Origin: Sparassis latifolia
Taxonomy: Eukaryota > Basidiomycota > Agaricomycetes > Polyporales > Sparassidaceae
Reading direction: 5' to 3'
Length of the DNA stretch: 64,000 nt
Assembly (NCBI GenBank): GCA_018466975.1
Contig: CM031561.1
Span: forward strand, 3,410,001 to 3,474,000
Part shown: in pieces, positions 43,957 to 55,867 of the stretch
How positions within the stretch are numbered: position 1 is the stretch's first letter
Layout of the letters: the number at the start of each line of letters is the position of its first letter
Notes under the pieces: generated by a model
Told to the model about the DNA's origin: nothing
The model's database searches: none
Seen by the model: the letters and a program-made list of their open reading frames with translations, nothing else
Program-made: the position numbers and the translations under genes

Positions 43957-45623
43957 ATGTTGTCTACGCTTCCTCTTACGCTCTTGGCTGTTCTTCCTCT
44001 CGTCTCGGTATGGGCTGCGCCCTCCTGTTCACTAAGGTCTAGCAGTGCCAGTGCCTCGGGTATAAGTCAATCACCTTCTGGCTCCTCGGGTTCGTCCCCG
44101 TCTTCGAGCAATAGCTCTGGGAGTGGCACGAACGGTGCAGGAGGCGATATCGTTTCGATGGCTTGGTATACGGGTTGGCACTCTACATATCTCTCCCCGC
44201 AGGATGTCAGCTGGTCCAAGTATTCAACCGTGACATACTCCTTCGCGTGAGTGCTTATTATCGCTGATCGCGCGCGATGTGCTTATGTGTGCAGCACGAC
44301 CACACCGGACGTAAACACGTTGGCGCTCACCTCTGAAGACACCACGTTGCTCCCAGAAATCGTCCAGAATGCACATGCGAACGTGAGAGCACGATATGTC
44401 AGCTATGAGACTGTGCATCTGATAGTTATTTCCTACAGGGCGTCAAAGCGATGCTCACGGTCGGCGGCTGGTCGGGATCGCAATACTTCTCCACTGCCGT
44501 CGCCACCGCTGCCAACCGCACTGCATTCGTCGGTGCCGTCCTTGGTCTGGTTAAGCAGTATAATCTTGACGGCATTGACTTTGAGTGCGTGTCTCGGTTC
44601 ACTCTATGTCGAGCTACGTTGACGGAGCTTGCAGCTGGGAGTACCCCGGACGTCTGGGCGTCAGCTGTAACATGATTTCAGACTCGGACAGCGCCAATTT
44701 CCTCACCTTCCTCCAAACACTGCGCGCTGAGCCCGCCGCCAAGAACTTGACCATCTCTGCTGCGGTGGGAATACCCGTGTTCACGGGGTCTAACGGATCA
44801 CCCATGACCGACGTGTCTGCGTTCGCGTCCGTGCTCGACTTCGTTGAAATAATGGACTACGACGTGTGGGGAACGTGGTCCGGCAGTGCAGGTGTCGGGC
44901 CAAACGCACCGCTGAACGACTCCTGCTCGACACACCAGGCGGGTTCCGCGGTGTCTGCAGTCGACAACTGGACCAAGGCGGGCTTCCCGGCCAACCAAAT
45001 CGTCCTTGGTGTCGCCTCGTATGGCCATAGCTTCCTCGTCACCCCCGATAACGCTTTCTCTCCTACGGGCTCCACGACTCTTGCCAGTTATCCGCTGTTC
45101 AACACAACGTACCAACCAGAGGGCGATTCTTGGGACGTGGACGCGCCGGCGGGTACTGACCAGTGCGGGAATGCAACTACCGGCGGGTGGGACGGGCTCT
45201 GGTACTTCAGGGGCCTGTTCGAAGCGGGCGGCTTTCTCACGGGGAATGGCACTGTCGCGTCCGGTATCGACTACAGGTTCGACTCGTGCAGCCAAACGGT
45301 ATGTGGTTTGTGAGTGCAGCCTTGCAGAGCGTAATTGATTAGCGATGCGCAGCCGTATGTATACAACCCGAACACGGAGGTGATGGTATCATTCGATAAC
45401 GCGGACTCGTTTGGTAGGCCTGCTTTACTGGCAGTGGATTTACGGTCACTGACGGGATGCTGCAGCCGCCAAGGGCAACTACATTAAGCAGGCTGGCCTG
45501 CGTGGCTTCGCGATGTGGGAGGCCGCGGGTGACTACGAGGACATCTTACTCGATGCCATTAACAACGCCATCGGGGTCCAGAAGGTTAGTACTTTCGATG
45601 TTGTTTCATATACGCCCTTCTAA
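43957..45623 (+). CDS. Secreted GH18 chitinase
   Basis: This is a family-18 endochitinase. The start at 43957 gives a signal peptide (MLSTLPLTLLAVLPLVSVWA), then a Ser/Gly linker of about 45 residues. The catalytic barrel begins VSMAWYTGWHS and includes AMLTVGGWSGSQYFS. The GH18 active-site segment is YNLDGIDFEWEYPG, rebuilt across an intron at about 44585-44635. Its last Glu is the expected proton donor. Later segments are LDFVEIMDYDVWG, NQIVLGVASYGHSF and LRGFAMWEAAGDY. About six introns are read in frame. No chitin-binding module is seen at the C-terminus, and the stop (45621-45623) assumes the last GT (after VQK) is not a splice donor. It could serve wall turnover or mycoparasitism. Confidence 0.88.
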
Positions 45624-45753
45624 TGAGATTGTGCGTCAATGTAGTGAGCATCGGAGACGAGTCCATCACGAGCGCTGTCATTCATTTGGGTATCGGGGTA
45701 TGTATTAATGACGCACATAGGTTATGTATCACTACGCAGATACCACATCCAAT

Positions 45754-46613
45754 TTATATATCCTTCACGAGCTCCCTCATCTGCTTATTCACGAACAGAT
45801 CGTCGTCAGGCCAGCGTCCCTTGGCGACCTCGATTGTAAAATGCGCAAGATCGTCGATTGGCGTCAGCAACGAAGGCAAAAAGCAAGACATGATTGGCGT
45901 TATGGCCCAGTCCATGGCGCGCGCAGAAGCCGGGCGCTGGTTCTTGCGGTCTTCCGGGTAGCGCTTCGAAGGGAAGAAATACCCCGGTCGATAGACGTGA
46001 GCCTTCATACCCGGCGAGCTTTTGCAGAGCTCGATGAGCTCGCTCTCGGTGCGTCCCTGCATGTCACGTCGTATGAAAATCTGTAAGTAGGCATCAAAAC
46101 GCGAAGCGGCGCACCTTGACACGCGCCCACATCTGGGTTGTCTTGCCCGTCGGGTCTGCGCCCTCCCCGCTAAGATACACGAATCTGAACGGGCTCTCCG
46201 CTTGCCTTCCTTCGCCCACTCGTGCCTCCTGGATCGCGTGCACGGCCGCAATGAGATAGTCGTGGGTGAAGGTGGTGTACTCCTGCTCGCCAACGCCGAC
46301 GGCAGAGCGACCGAGTGCCCAGATGCATGCGTCGTGCACTGCTAGATGGCGTGCAAGCTCTGGTGGATAGGACGTAAGGTCGTCGTGCAGGATCACCGCC
46401 GTCTTCGATGCGGCGGACTCTGGGAGCACTGTCCACTCGGGTATCGCGCGGCGCGTCAACAGGGTGATGCGCGTAATGGCGGGGTCTGCGAGGGCGGCGC
46501 GGTATATTGCCAGGCCGGCTACATAATAACATTCGTGGGCTGGTTGAGCGACTTAGAAGCACCTGTAGTAAGCACGTACCAGCGCCGGTAGCGCCTGTCA
46601 GGAGCAGCTGCAT
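45754..46613 (-). CDS. Rossmann-fold NAD(P)-binding protein (atypical SDR/NmrA-like)
   Basis: The start at 46613 gives MQLLLTGATGA, joined across an intron to AGLAIYRAALADPAI, so the glycine-rich cofactor loop is TGATGAAG. Next come ITLLTRRAIPEW, LARHLAVHDACIWALGRS and FRFVYLSGEGAD, then after a second intron GRTESELIELCKSS and AHVYRPGYFFPSKR. The C-terminus has LLTPIDDLAHFTIEVAKGRW. The TGxxGxxG loop and RPG-F step are typical of atypical short-chain dehydrogenases and NmrA-like proteins. The catalytic Tyr/Lys pair of classical SDRs was not identified, so it may bind NAD(P) without oxidoreductase activity. It is convergent with the chitinase, 130 bp from its stop. Confidence 0.75.
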
Positions 46614-47112
46614 TTCCTCAATTTCTGGTAAAGAATCTAAGCTGCGGCTGCGTCTTCCTGGGATGGTATACTTGTTACGTTCTGCTTTGGCATTCTGCGC
46701 ATTTATATAGAGTCGTTCAGGCACACGTAAACCGGCATGCAAACGACGTGGACCATCGGCGCTGGCGAGAACGTCGGTACCTCATCTGATCGGTTAACGC
46801 CAGTCGGTTTGTCTCAGCCGTCCTCATCTGCTGGCGAATTTACAACAACACGATGCATTGATCCTATGCGACGAAGGTATACATTATAGCACAGGGCTAC
46901 CAAATGACAATGGGGAGGTAACACATAAACCGAATACATATGCGCAATGAGATGATTGATGATGAATGGACGGTGAGACGAATGTGAGATGCCCTGTGCT
47001 GCCTAGAATACAAGACCAGCGACCGACAAACCGAAAATATGACAACGAGTATAGCACATTTTGGGAGTTGATGGGTTGAGTTGATGGGGCGCCAGAGTTA
47101 GATCTTGGCAGG
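46614..47112. other. Intergenic region
   Basis: Lies between the Rossmann-fold gene start and the esterase 3' end. It is AT-rich around 46860-47080. No gene is recognised. Confidence 0.4.
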
Positions 47113-49255
47113 TCAGATCCTGGCCGGACACGGAGGGCCGTTGCTGAGCTCTGTCCCCAGCTTCTGCACCAGGTGCATACCAAGGGGCTCTAGGGCGTCC
47201 CTCCACAGCTGCGTCCTGCGACGACCATCGAAGATGCTTCGCGAGCGCTCGCCGATCTCGCCCTCGGGGCCGAAGACGTAAACTTTCTCCTCCTGCCACG
47301 GCGCCTCCCCGTATGCGAACGCAATCCAGCGCTCCTGCACTGCATCGCGCACGCGCGAGTACGTCCAGTCGTCGACGACGGGCATTGCCCACTCTTCGAT
47401 CGATCCGCTTTCGCTGGAGTCGCCGTACGCGTAGTCCGAACCGCTGTCTTCCGCCTCGGAGTCGGACGAGAAGAAACACTCAGGCCCAGAATCCGTTGGG
47501 CACCCATCGCCGGACACGGTGGGGACGACGGACGGAAGGGGAACATTGTCGAAGAGGTAGATGAGGTCGACAGCGTGATGCGGGACGCCCCGCGCAGGCC
47601 CTTCCTGGTCAAACACGTAACGCCAAACGCCGCGCCCGCCGCGCTCGCGCTTGTGGCTGGCAGCAATGCACTCGGTGGGCCACGCAAAACGGGAGTCGTT
47701 GATGAGCTCGAGCACCCGCTGGGGTAGCTCGTCAACGGGCGTGTACGCGTTGATATCGTAGGCGCGGAGTAAGGCATTCGCCTTGGTAAGCGACTGACAC
47801 ACTGCGCGAACGCGTCGCACAACGCCAGACGCAGTCCATAGTGAGGCAGTGAGGGACCACAATAGCGACTCGTCACCGCAATCGCCGATCATAATAGGCT
47901 GGAGCGGGTGTCTGTGGTGCGAGTGCGAGCGAGAACGGGAATCTTTATATGGTTGAGAGAATTGATGAAGAAGGCGGTGGGCAGTTTTCAGCGGGTTCGA
48001 ATGCGGGATGAGTTCCGGAGAATGTCTGGCTAACTGTTCTTCAGATAGATGATGGTATTCGTCGCTCTCCAACGGCACGAGGAAGCCTGCGAAGCCCTGG
48101 CGGAAGAACGTGCCGTCGTCCACCGCACGCATAGTGGTACTGAGGGAGACGAGCTTCTCGGGATCGACGGCCCGCAATTCTTCTAGCGTATGCACACGGA
48201 GCGCAGACATGATTTTCGACAGCTGCGAGCCCGCTGCGTGCAGATTCGGCACCTCGAAGTCAGTCTGTGCGCTCTGGATGATCGCGCGTCGGAATAGCGG
48301 GTGCGTATCATTCGCCGCCGAATGAAGATGGCAGAGGATGTCGGCGGCGCCTGAAGACTCACCGAAAAGGGTGATGTTCAGGGGGTTACCGCCAAATTCG
48401 GAGATGAAACAGTATACCCATTGATGGGCTCTCCGCTGGTCGCGAAGACCTGTCGTCGAGGGGAGAATATCAGTGCAAACAGCAATGATATTACCAACCA
48501 AAGCTCACCGTAATTACCGACACCGTCATCCCCTGCGACTCTGTTATCCTCGCGCAACGCGAGGCTGGCAGCACAGCCGAGTAGACCGAGTCGATAACTA
48601 AATTGGTGGGTCAGCACTCAAGAATATTTGGCGCGGTTGTAGAACACGTACTTGAAGGTCACGACGATGACAGGCTTGCCAATCTGGATGCTCTTCTGCA
48701 CGAGCGAACCGCCGTCGAAGATCCAGCTAGAGCCTGAACCGCGGCATCCGCCCCTATTTCTCCGAGGTGAATTCACGAGACATAATCGAGGAGTAAACGA
48801 CAATGTTACCCATGGGTCCATAACATGACGGGGAGATGGGAGTCCGGCGTGGCGTCAGCTGGGCAGGTGATGTTGAGGTTGAGGCAGTCGGCCTCGCTCT
48901 GCTTGAGGTGTTGCTGAGGGATGGAGTCATCAGCTATCCCAAACAGCTCCTCCTCGACCGTTTTGTATCTTGGCTGAGGGCATACGGGGCTACCAACGCA
49001 TAAGGTTAACAATCAATCCGCCAGACAGTTCGTGGATACGAACCCAAAACGAGTCGCATCTGTCTGGGGTGGGTATGTGGTGAACAGTCTCGACTGGCGA
49101 AAGCGAGCTGGTATAGATGCATATTTAATGCCACGGTACTGGTGCACCGCTGCATCAGGGGTAGAGATAGAATGCACAATGCCGCTGAACGTAGTTTGGA
49201 GCTCCTCATGGAGTACGACGGGCTCCTCCACCGAGTTGAGAACCTTGGCAATCAT
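47113..49255 (-). CDS. Type-B carboxylesterase/lipase (alpha/beta hydrolase)
   Basis: The start at 49255 gives MIAKVLNSVEEP, then VHQYRGIKYASIPARF and, after an intron, EADCLNLNITCPAD. The oxyanion-hole segment VMLWTHG-GGCRGSGSSW crosses an intron near 48775-48828. NYRLGLLGC, then YGLRDQRRAHQWV, FGGNPLNITLFGESSGA (nucleophile elbow GESSG) and HPLFRRAIIQSA follow in order. The C-terminal part contains long charged insertions (DSEAEDSGSDY) and ends NGPPCPARI. No signal peptide is evident, so it is probably intracellular. The GESSG elbow differs from the more common GESAG, but keeps the GxSxG pattern. The acid and His of the triad were not placed with confidence. Stop at 47113-47115. Confidence 0.88.
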
Positions 49256-52160
49256 GCTATGAATCAGACGCAACAAGCGCGAGCGGTGATATGTGGGAAG
49301 CCTGCAAATGCAGCAGTGATATGATACACGGGGGGCGCGCGGGAGGGGAACGGGTGGAGCGGGGGACCATAGGGTCGCGCCTTCATTTGTACGGTGCGCA
49401 GGGCACAGGCCGCAGACCGATATCGATCGTCCTGAGCTCAAGAAATTGGTGTGCTGTGCCCGAAGAGGAAACCTGCTCGGTGTGGAACACAGTCTGGGTG
49501 CATCCCCGGGAATCGCCGAGAGTGTGTAACAACTATCAACAATATGCTTCGAACTTACTGGAACTCCTTTGCTTCGCATTGGGTCAACCACGGGACCTGC
49601 CTGGGCTTCCCCCTTGATATCAATTGTGACGAACACCGTGTAGCGTAGACCGAGTTCTCCCGACCACTGTCCGTGGAGCAAAGGGATCTGCGACGTCCTG
49701 CATGTACTTACGCATCGAACGATGCGCAAAAGATAGAAGGTTTAGACGCGGAAGCTGCGAGGTAAATGCCACGTACAGATAGTTGCGCCGTTTCGTTTTA
49801 GCGGAGCCGGCGAGGTCACCAGCCCCACGTCCAATGAAGTTGCGCAGCCTCGCAGATTGGGACGTAAGAATATCTGTCTGGTCTGGGCATTGATCATGAT
49901 CACTACTGAACCGAGCAGACACTCGGAACAATTCGTGAACCACGCTCACCACAGAAGGGAACGAGCGACAATGTGCCACGCATGGATAGTTACCTTATAC
50001 ACCGTGATGCGCATTGCACCCTCAACGTAGGTTCATCACAGAACAAGGCGAGTGCATTTCGGACGGTACAGTTCTGATACATCAGCATCGAGAAGTTTCC
50101 CATCCCAAATGTGCATCTCATACCCACGCACGCATCGATCCTGTAATGCGGCACATTTAATCAGTACGCCATGAGCTGAACCTACGTCTTTTATCTGCTG
50201 GCAGACCATAAATTTTCCAGACCACCTGACCTGTCTGCGTCGATGATTGCCAAAACCAAAAAAGACTTCCCCTCATGTTATACCTGCGCTTAGTGAAATT
50301 AAAAGCGAGTGGAACCACACAGAGAAAATTTACTTGCCAGAGTGATGTATCATGACAGTTTCTGCTTCCGAAGGCCATGCGACTCTGCGAGAAGCACCAC
50401 CCGCAGTGACACAAATCCGGGAGGGTCTCAAGTGCATTGTTATGCACAAACACGGGAACCTTAAAAGGTCAACGTCGTGTATCGCTCTGTTGGTGGAAGT
50501 GGTGAAGGCGAATTCTGTTACGCAGCATTCACATCAGTAACTCGACCGCCCTAGAGAATCACGTCCCGAACCGCCAGCCTGAAAGATATGGCGGATCGAA
50601 ACCACAATAACCAGGAGGCATCACAGCACCACACGAGACCAGGCGCATGTACCAGGCGACAACTTCTGGGATACGGTGGCGAAGACGCTGTGCTTACAGG
50701 ACAATCGGGGCACGGGGAAATGAGCGATTGTTTAAGTGCGGCTTCTCAGCCAATCAAGGCCTCGACGAAGCGCCTTGGAAGACCGGAAATTGAACTGGCA
50801 AGACACGTCACTATTGAGCTGCCCACTGAAGCGTGAGAACAATGATACGCGAGGGGAATGTTTGGCAAGAAAAAGACCACAGGACACCAGACCAGCGGGC
50901 AAAAGGTAAACAAGTAACCGGCTGACCCCTCCATGAGCCTAAGCGTCACCGCAACATTGAGTGCGTATCTTTTAGCGCGCAGACGAGTAGGCTAGCACAG
51001 ATGATAGTGCAGATTTGCACGACGAGGAGCCACGAGTAGAGCCTGACGTCGATGAGGCCCTGAATATTCCCCGTGCATACCCGACAGAGCAGATTCGTAA
51101 GGGAACGGCGACTCTAAAAATGCATCTGGCCATCGATCACGCGCGGTAGGGCAGATGGCGCCTGTGCGGTTACAGTAGCACCCAGTGGTGTATCAAGCAA
51201 ATAGCCGCAGTGTAATTGAAAGGATGCACCACGCACCGCATCAGCACTGAGTTCCGCAGTGTTCAAATTTCAGGGCTGCCAGGCATCAGATCTGTCTCGA
51301 TAGTCAGAAAACAGTTACGATAGAACCCCACATAGTTGGGCGATACACTCAAGCTCAGCAAAAAGGCATACGCGGCAGACCGCGATATCAGACAAGCATC
51401 GCAGATGAACAAATATAAAGCGAACCATGTCGGCGTCGGGTCGACTAGTAAGTCTAGGACAGAACTAAAAAACGACTGCGCCTCGTGATGTGCTGCCTCA
51501 GATAGCAAGAGGTGCGCCCCAAGTGCACGTCGCGTCTCTGGAGCAGACCACGCGGGCAGAACGTTACCGCATATCTAAGACGCACAGCACAACCAGAGGC
51601 GGAACTACGATTGCCGCTGCTGCATGAAGAACAAATTGTCGTTGTGGGTCGACGTGTCATGGTTACGTTGCGCAGCGATGCTTCTCGGCGCTATCGGAGA
51701 CTATCTGACAGTCCCAGAGCACATTAAAAGTGGAATACGGGAGGAACTTCGACTTACATGTAAACTTAGAGCCCTAAAACCATAACGATCTATGCAGATG
51801 GAGACGACGACCGACGGCCGACACCGTCTCGTGGCCACTCGCGATCGCTCTCGAACGAATCACTTTTTGTGTCGTCTCATCGTCAATATTTCGACAATGA
51901 AGAGTATGCGTTCCGTATTAGCAGAATACTGCTTATGTTTTCCAGAGCAAACCAAAGAGCAAGTCGCAGCGATGAGCGTTGAGGTGAAGATGTGATTGAT
52001 CACATCTTCGCGATCGGGCATTATGGGCGTCTATGTACAGTGGTTGCCCGCCAACCCTACTCAGGCCTGCGGAGTGGGACTACTCAAAATGCCAGAAAAT
52101 ACATGTGCAGCGTACTACGCCGACAACAATCTACACCTCTGCCGACTATAACGTAGCACT
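49256..52160. other. Gene-poor 2.9-kb region
   Basis: No confident gene. At 50940-51510 on the minus strand there are hydrophobic stretches that look like membrane helices (VDPTPTWFALYLFICDACLIS, split; and LYSWLLVVQICTIICASLLV). They might be exons of a decayed or divergent membrane protein, but frames are broken and no family is recognised. The rest has only short open frames on both strands. Confidence 0.35.
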
Positions 52161-53240
52161 TCATCCTCTCACCCGCACAACCTTCCTTTTACCCTTGCCA
52201 CCACCGCCTCCCACCGCTGGCGCCGCTTCCTGCGCGTTCATCCCAGCTTTAATCGTCTCTATCAGCACGCCCGACGGTAATGCTGGAGAATAGGCGGATA
52301 TCCTGCTCGTGATAGGGGGATACGGCATTGGCGGGCTTGGCGGTTTTGGTCGACCGCGGGCTGACGGAGGAACCGCAGGAGCAGCTGAGGCTGGGGGAGT
52401 GGTCGCCGTGGACTTTGCCTTTGACGCAGCTTGCTTGCCCTTCGTTATAGTCACAGGAGCAGCTTTCTGCGCTGCTGCAGGCTGCTCGGGCTCAGACGGG
52501 CTCGCGGCGGTATGGTATGGAGGCTTTGGGACATTATCGGGCTTGAGCATTTGTATCTGTAAGGAAATCATCTCCAAAAGCTGCTTTTCTGTGAAATACC
52601 GTATCGGCATATCATCTCCCGCCGCCGCCAGGGACAGAGGAGTGGGATGACGGACACGTACTGGTTTTGATCGAGGAGTTGACCAGCCGCCCGTCCTTCT
52701 TCCACTGCACACGCACCCGCCCGGGGTTCTCCCAGTCCCGCGGGTGCGACTTGTGCACTTCGTGCAGCGTGCCGAGCCCGAGCCTATTCGTCGCATCCGC
52801 GATATCTTTGCTGAGCGGCCACCACACACTCTTGGAGCGCGCTATGCGCCGCTCGCCGCGCCCCGACGGGCGCTTGGCGTCTATGTAGATGGGGTATATG
52901 CACGTCCACCTGCAGGGTAGGTCCACAGATAACGACCGAAGCGTCATGCGCGGGTACGCCGGAGATGTCACAGGGCTACACACTTTTTGTACGGCGTGAT
53001 GTCTGTCACCGTCTTCTGGCCTTGCTCCTCGCGGTCTGGAGTGGGTTGCGTGAACTGCGGCTGCGAGGGGGACGCGGGACCTGCGGTGGGCTCGACGAGC
53101 GTCGGGACGTCGTCTTCGTCGTCGGACAGCTCTTCGAGGATTGCACCCTGCGTGCCTGTGTTGGGTAGGGGACGTGTTGGGAGAGGTAGGTCGGTGTCAT
53201 CGTCGAATATCTCCTCAACAACTGCTGTTCGGCGAGACAT
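52161..53240 (-). CDS. SEC65: Signal recognition particle subunit SRP19 (Sec65)
   Basis: SRP19 binds the SRP RNA tetraloops and allows SRP54 loading for co-translational targeting to the ER. The start at 53240 gives MSRRTAVVEEIFDDDTDLPL, an acidic N-terminus typical of Sec65-like proteins. After an intron comes the SRP19 domain: WTCIYPIYIDAKRPSGRGERRI, KSVWWPLSKDIADATNRLGL, EVHKSHPRDWENPGRVRVQW and KKDGRLVN. After a second intron, KQLLEMISLQIQML is followed by an Ala/Pro/Lys-rich tail ending GGGGGKGKRKVVRVRG, as in fungal homologues. The gene is divergent from the JTB-like gene, with 278 bp between start codons. Confidence 0.9.
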
Positions 53241-53518
53241 GCTGTGTGGAATGTATGCGAGGTAGTTGTGAGGTCGTCTGACGCCTCGGAAGTCGACCTC
53301 GGACAGTTGTCACGTTTGTCACAATGTCCTGACCTGTGACCGAATTGTCCGTCACAGTGCCAGTACCGTGACCAGTGCCACTTGCCGGCGGAATTGCCGC
53401 GGAGTCCCTGGTATACCTGTAGCTCCCTCCTGCTGTTATGTGGCATGCAATTTAAGTGGATAGGATGGTATGTGTATCCCGATAACTTTTGTATGTTTGA
53501 AATCTAACACGCCCCAGG

Positions 53519-54079
53519 ATGATTCTTCTGCTATTGTTCATGCAGGCAGTCTCGGGACAAGTCTCCTCTAACAACGAGACAGAGCTGATATGTCGGCCAT
53601 TCGGGACATGCGAGCCATGTCCAGAGGATGCTGTATGTTTGACCAGCTTGTTTCTGCTCTCTGATATCCTCACATGGTGATTCGATAAGCTCAACGAGCC
53701 CTTCTGCCAACCGTTCGGCAACCGACGCCTGATGCACTGTGTCCCCGCATACCCTTCTAACTCCACCTCTCGACCAGACCCAGCCTCTCCTTTTCCTCCT
53801 CACCACGGTCCTCCAGGTGAACCCCGACCCCCTCCGCACCCAAATGCCGAAACCCACCCGCTCCAAGGAGAAATCCCCGCATGGGAGTCGTGCGGGCGTA
53901 TCGTTGAGAAGGAGCGCGCGGACTTCTACGAGTTCCTCGCATGCAACTTCGTCATCGCCGTCCTCGCTCTAGTCGTGCTCTTCGCGCGCTCGAAACGGCT
54001 GCAGGCGATGCACGCTCGACAGCTTGCAGCGCGGATCGGGCTGGTCAGAGACATACCGGCAGGGTGGGTGAACGGGTGA
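53519..54079 (+). CDS. JTB-like small type-I membrane protein
   Basis: The start at 53519 gives a signal peptide (MILLLLFMQAVSG), then ICRPFGTCEPCPEDA. A 58-nt intron follows, and the next exon resumes LNEPFCQPFGNRRLMHC. A Pro-rich linker of about 35 residues is followed by AWESCGRIVEKERADFYEF, a membrane helix (LACNFVIAVLALVVLFA) and a basic cytosolic tail RSKRLQAMHARQLAARIGL. This order (signal peptide, Cys-rich CxPC ectodomain with an upstream C.C box, SC before one TM helix, short RQRQL-like basic tail) matches animal JTB (jumping translocation breakpoint) proteins, whose function is linked to cytokinesis and the chromosomal passenger complex. Homology is inferred from architecture and short motifs. 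It is about 170 residues, slightly longer than human JTB. Confidence 0.6.
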
Positions 54080-55867
54080 CGGGCGAGGGGCGACGGAGCC
54101 AGTATTTCATGCATTCCATTCGTGAGTCCGGACCCTCCGCTTGGGTTTCTTAGATAATGACATTGATTGATATTGCACTCGGAAGTATAGTGTGTATTAT
54201 AGGTAGACGGTCCTGCGCCGTATAATCACTGCATCATGATTGTCGTGTGTGAACTTTCGGACTAACCCCCGCGTGAACATCTTAACGGCATTCTCATAGT
54301 AATACGCTACACTTTGCTTGGCATACGCAAGATCGGGCCCCGCACTGCCCTCCATGTACCTGAACACGAGTGCTTCTGTCCGCGACGGCGTCCTGTCCAG
54401 TCTCCTTCATCCTCCGGAGGCTATCGATCGAGATCTTCGTTCACCCCGAGTACTGGGATGACTCTCATCACGGTGCTTTGTGCTTCGTTTCCTCCAGAGG
54501 CTTCCCGATCCCGCATTGACTGGGTGTGGAATTTTCGTCCAGCAAGAGAATCTGCAGTCGATATTGCCCTTCGCGACCGGGAGGGGACGTGCTTGTATCT
54601 AGGTTGTCCTGTGTCCTGTTTGCTGCTGGAAGTTGTCTTGCTATGGCTATTACTTGCCGGCGGTGTCCTCAAAGCGTCATGCGTCCTTAGACCCATGCCA
54701 ACTTCATGGGATCACTTGAATACTGATACTCGTGTGTGTTGCACACGTTAGGGGGCCTGGCAATCTCACGAAGCGCATGAAGAGCTTGGAGGTCGCTAGC
54801 CATGGGGTCCCGGGCACAATGTACGAAATTGCGTCAACTGCCAGTGGCATCAGTAATTTGGATGAGGGATAACAGTGATGGTTGCGACAAGGGTGTCAAC
54901 GTAGGTGCCAAGGTATTGCTGGGAGAGGTGTGATATGCATGATTCCTTTTGTATCAATTTGGCTGATGGATTTCGAGTTAGCCTTCGTGAATACTTGTGC
55001 ATCTGGTCTTCCGGCGGTTGCTGTGAAAGGGTTAGTAGGAATAAGAGCGTCAATCCAGAAGGTGCGAAGGGCGGATCTGGAGGTGGGTGTCCAGTCCTTC
55101 TCTCGATGTGATCTTCCGTGCGAGATTGGGTAAGAAAACTATGGATTCGCCAGGTTTCTTGTCACCTAGAAAACTTATCCTCTAGTGACCTGATTCCATG
55201 TCACCGGATATTATATACATTTCCAGTCCCACTTCCACATCAGTGGACGTTCTTCACTTACGTGCTCCACATCCGTGAAGATGCTCCGAGATCTGTCGGT
55301 ATCACGCTAGTGCGCACGTCCTTCCTGGCAGTGAGTGTATCCCACCTGAGATACGTCGCGAAAGATCCGAACGCGGACCGGTGCTTGACTTGCTCATTCC
55401 TTGTCCCGCCCTCGTCTTCGCTTGCAGCTGTTATTCACTTCATCCCAGAGAAAACTATCGCGCTGTGGTTCCAGTGAAGGATGCGACCGTGCGGTCTGTA
55501 CTTCATGAACCCCTAGGATATGGGCGGTTAACTAGATCAACTTTATGCCTAAGGGATAACCGTAGTTTTACACCTGAGCTCAGACGCTGCACTCACCCTC
55601 CTGGAATTTCAAATTCGTGAGATGCACGAATCACCGCCACACGTACCGCACCCAAACCATCGCGCAATTCAGTCAAACCCTCAGACATCCCATTCACTCA
55701 GGACAGAGAGTGATACTCCCCGAAACCATACTGTCGAGCTTACTAGAAAACATTGCAGACGCGTGTCATAATTTTCATTTGCATGTTGTTACATTAAAAG
55801 TTCTGATTGATGTCATTCACGGAAACCTTCAGCCGCTGCAGATCCATGATCCATAGCAGGTGCGACT
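54080..55867. other. Region without a confident gene
   Basis: Open frames of up to about 145 codons occur on the plus strand (for example 54314-54751), but they lack recognisable motifs or splice sites. The region may include untranslated flanks of the JTB-like and FET3 genes. Confidence 0.35.

Noticed and set aside
49256..49729. Upstream extension of the esterase frame
   Set aside because: The frame is open but the added residues are low in structure; the Met at 49255 directly precedes the conserved esterase N-terminus.
54314..54751. 145-codon plus-strand open frame
   Set aside because: No domain, no splice context, and an equally open antisense frame; not enough to call a gene.
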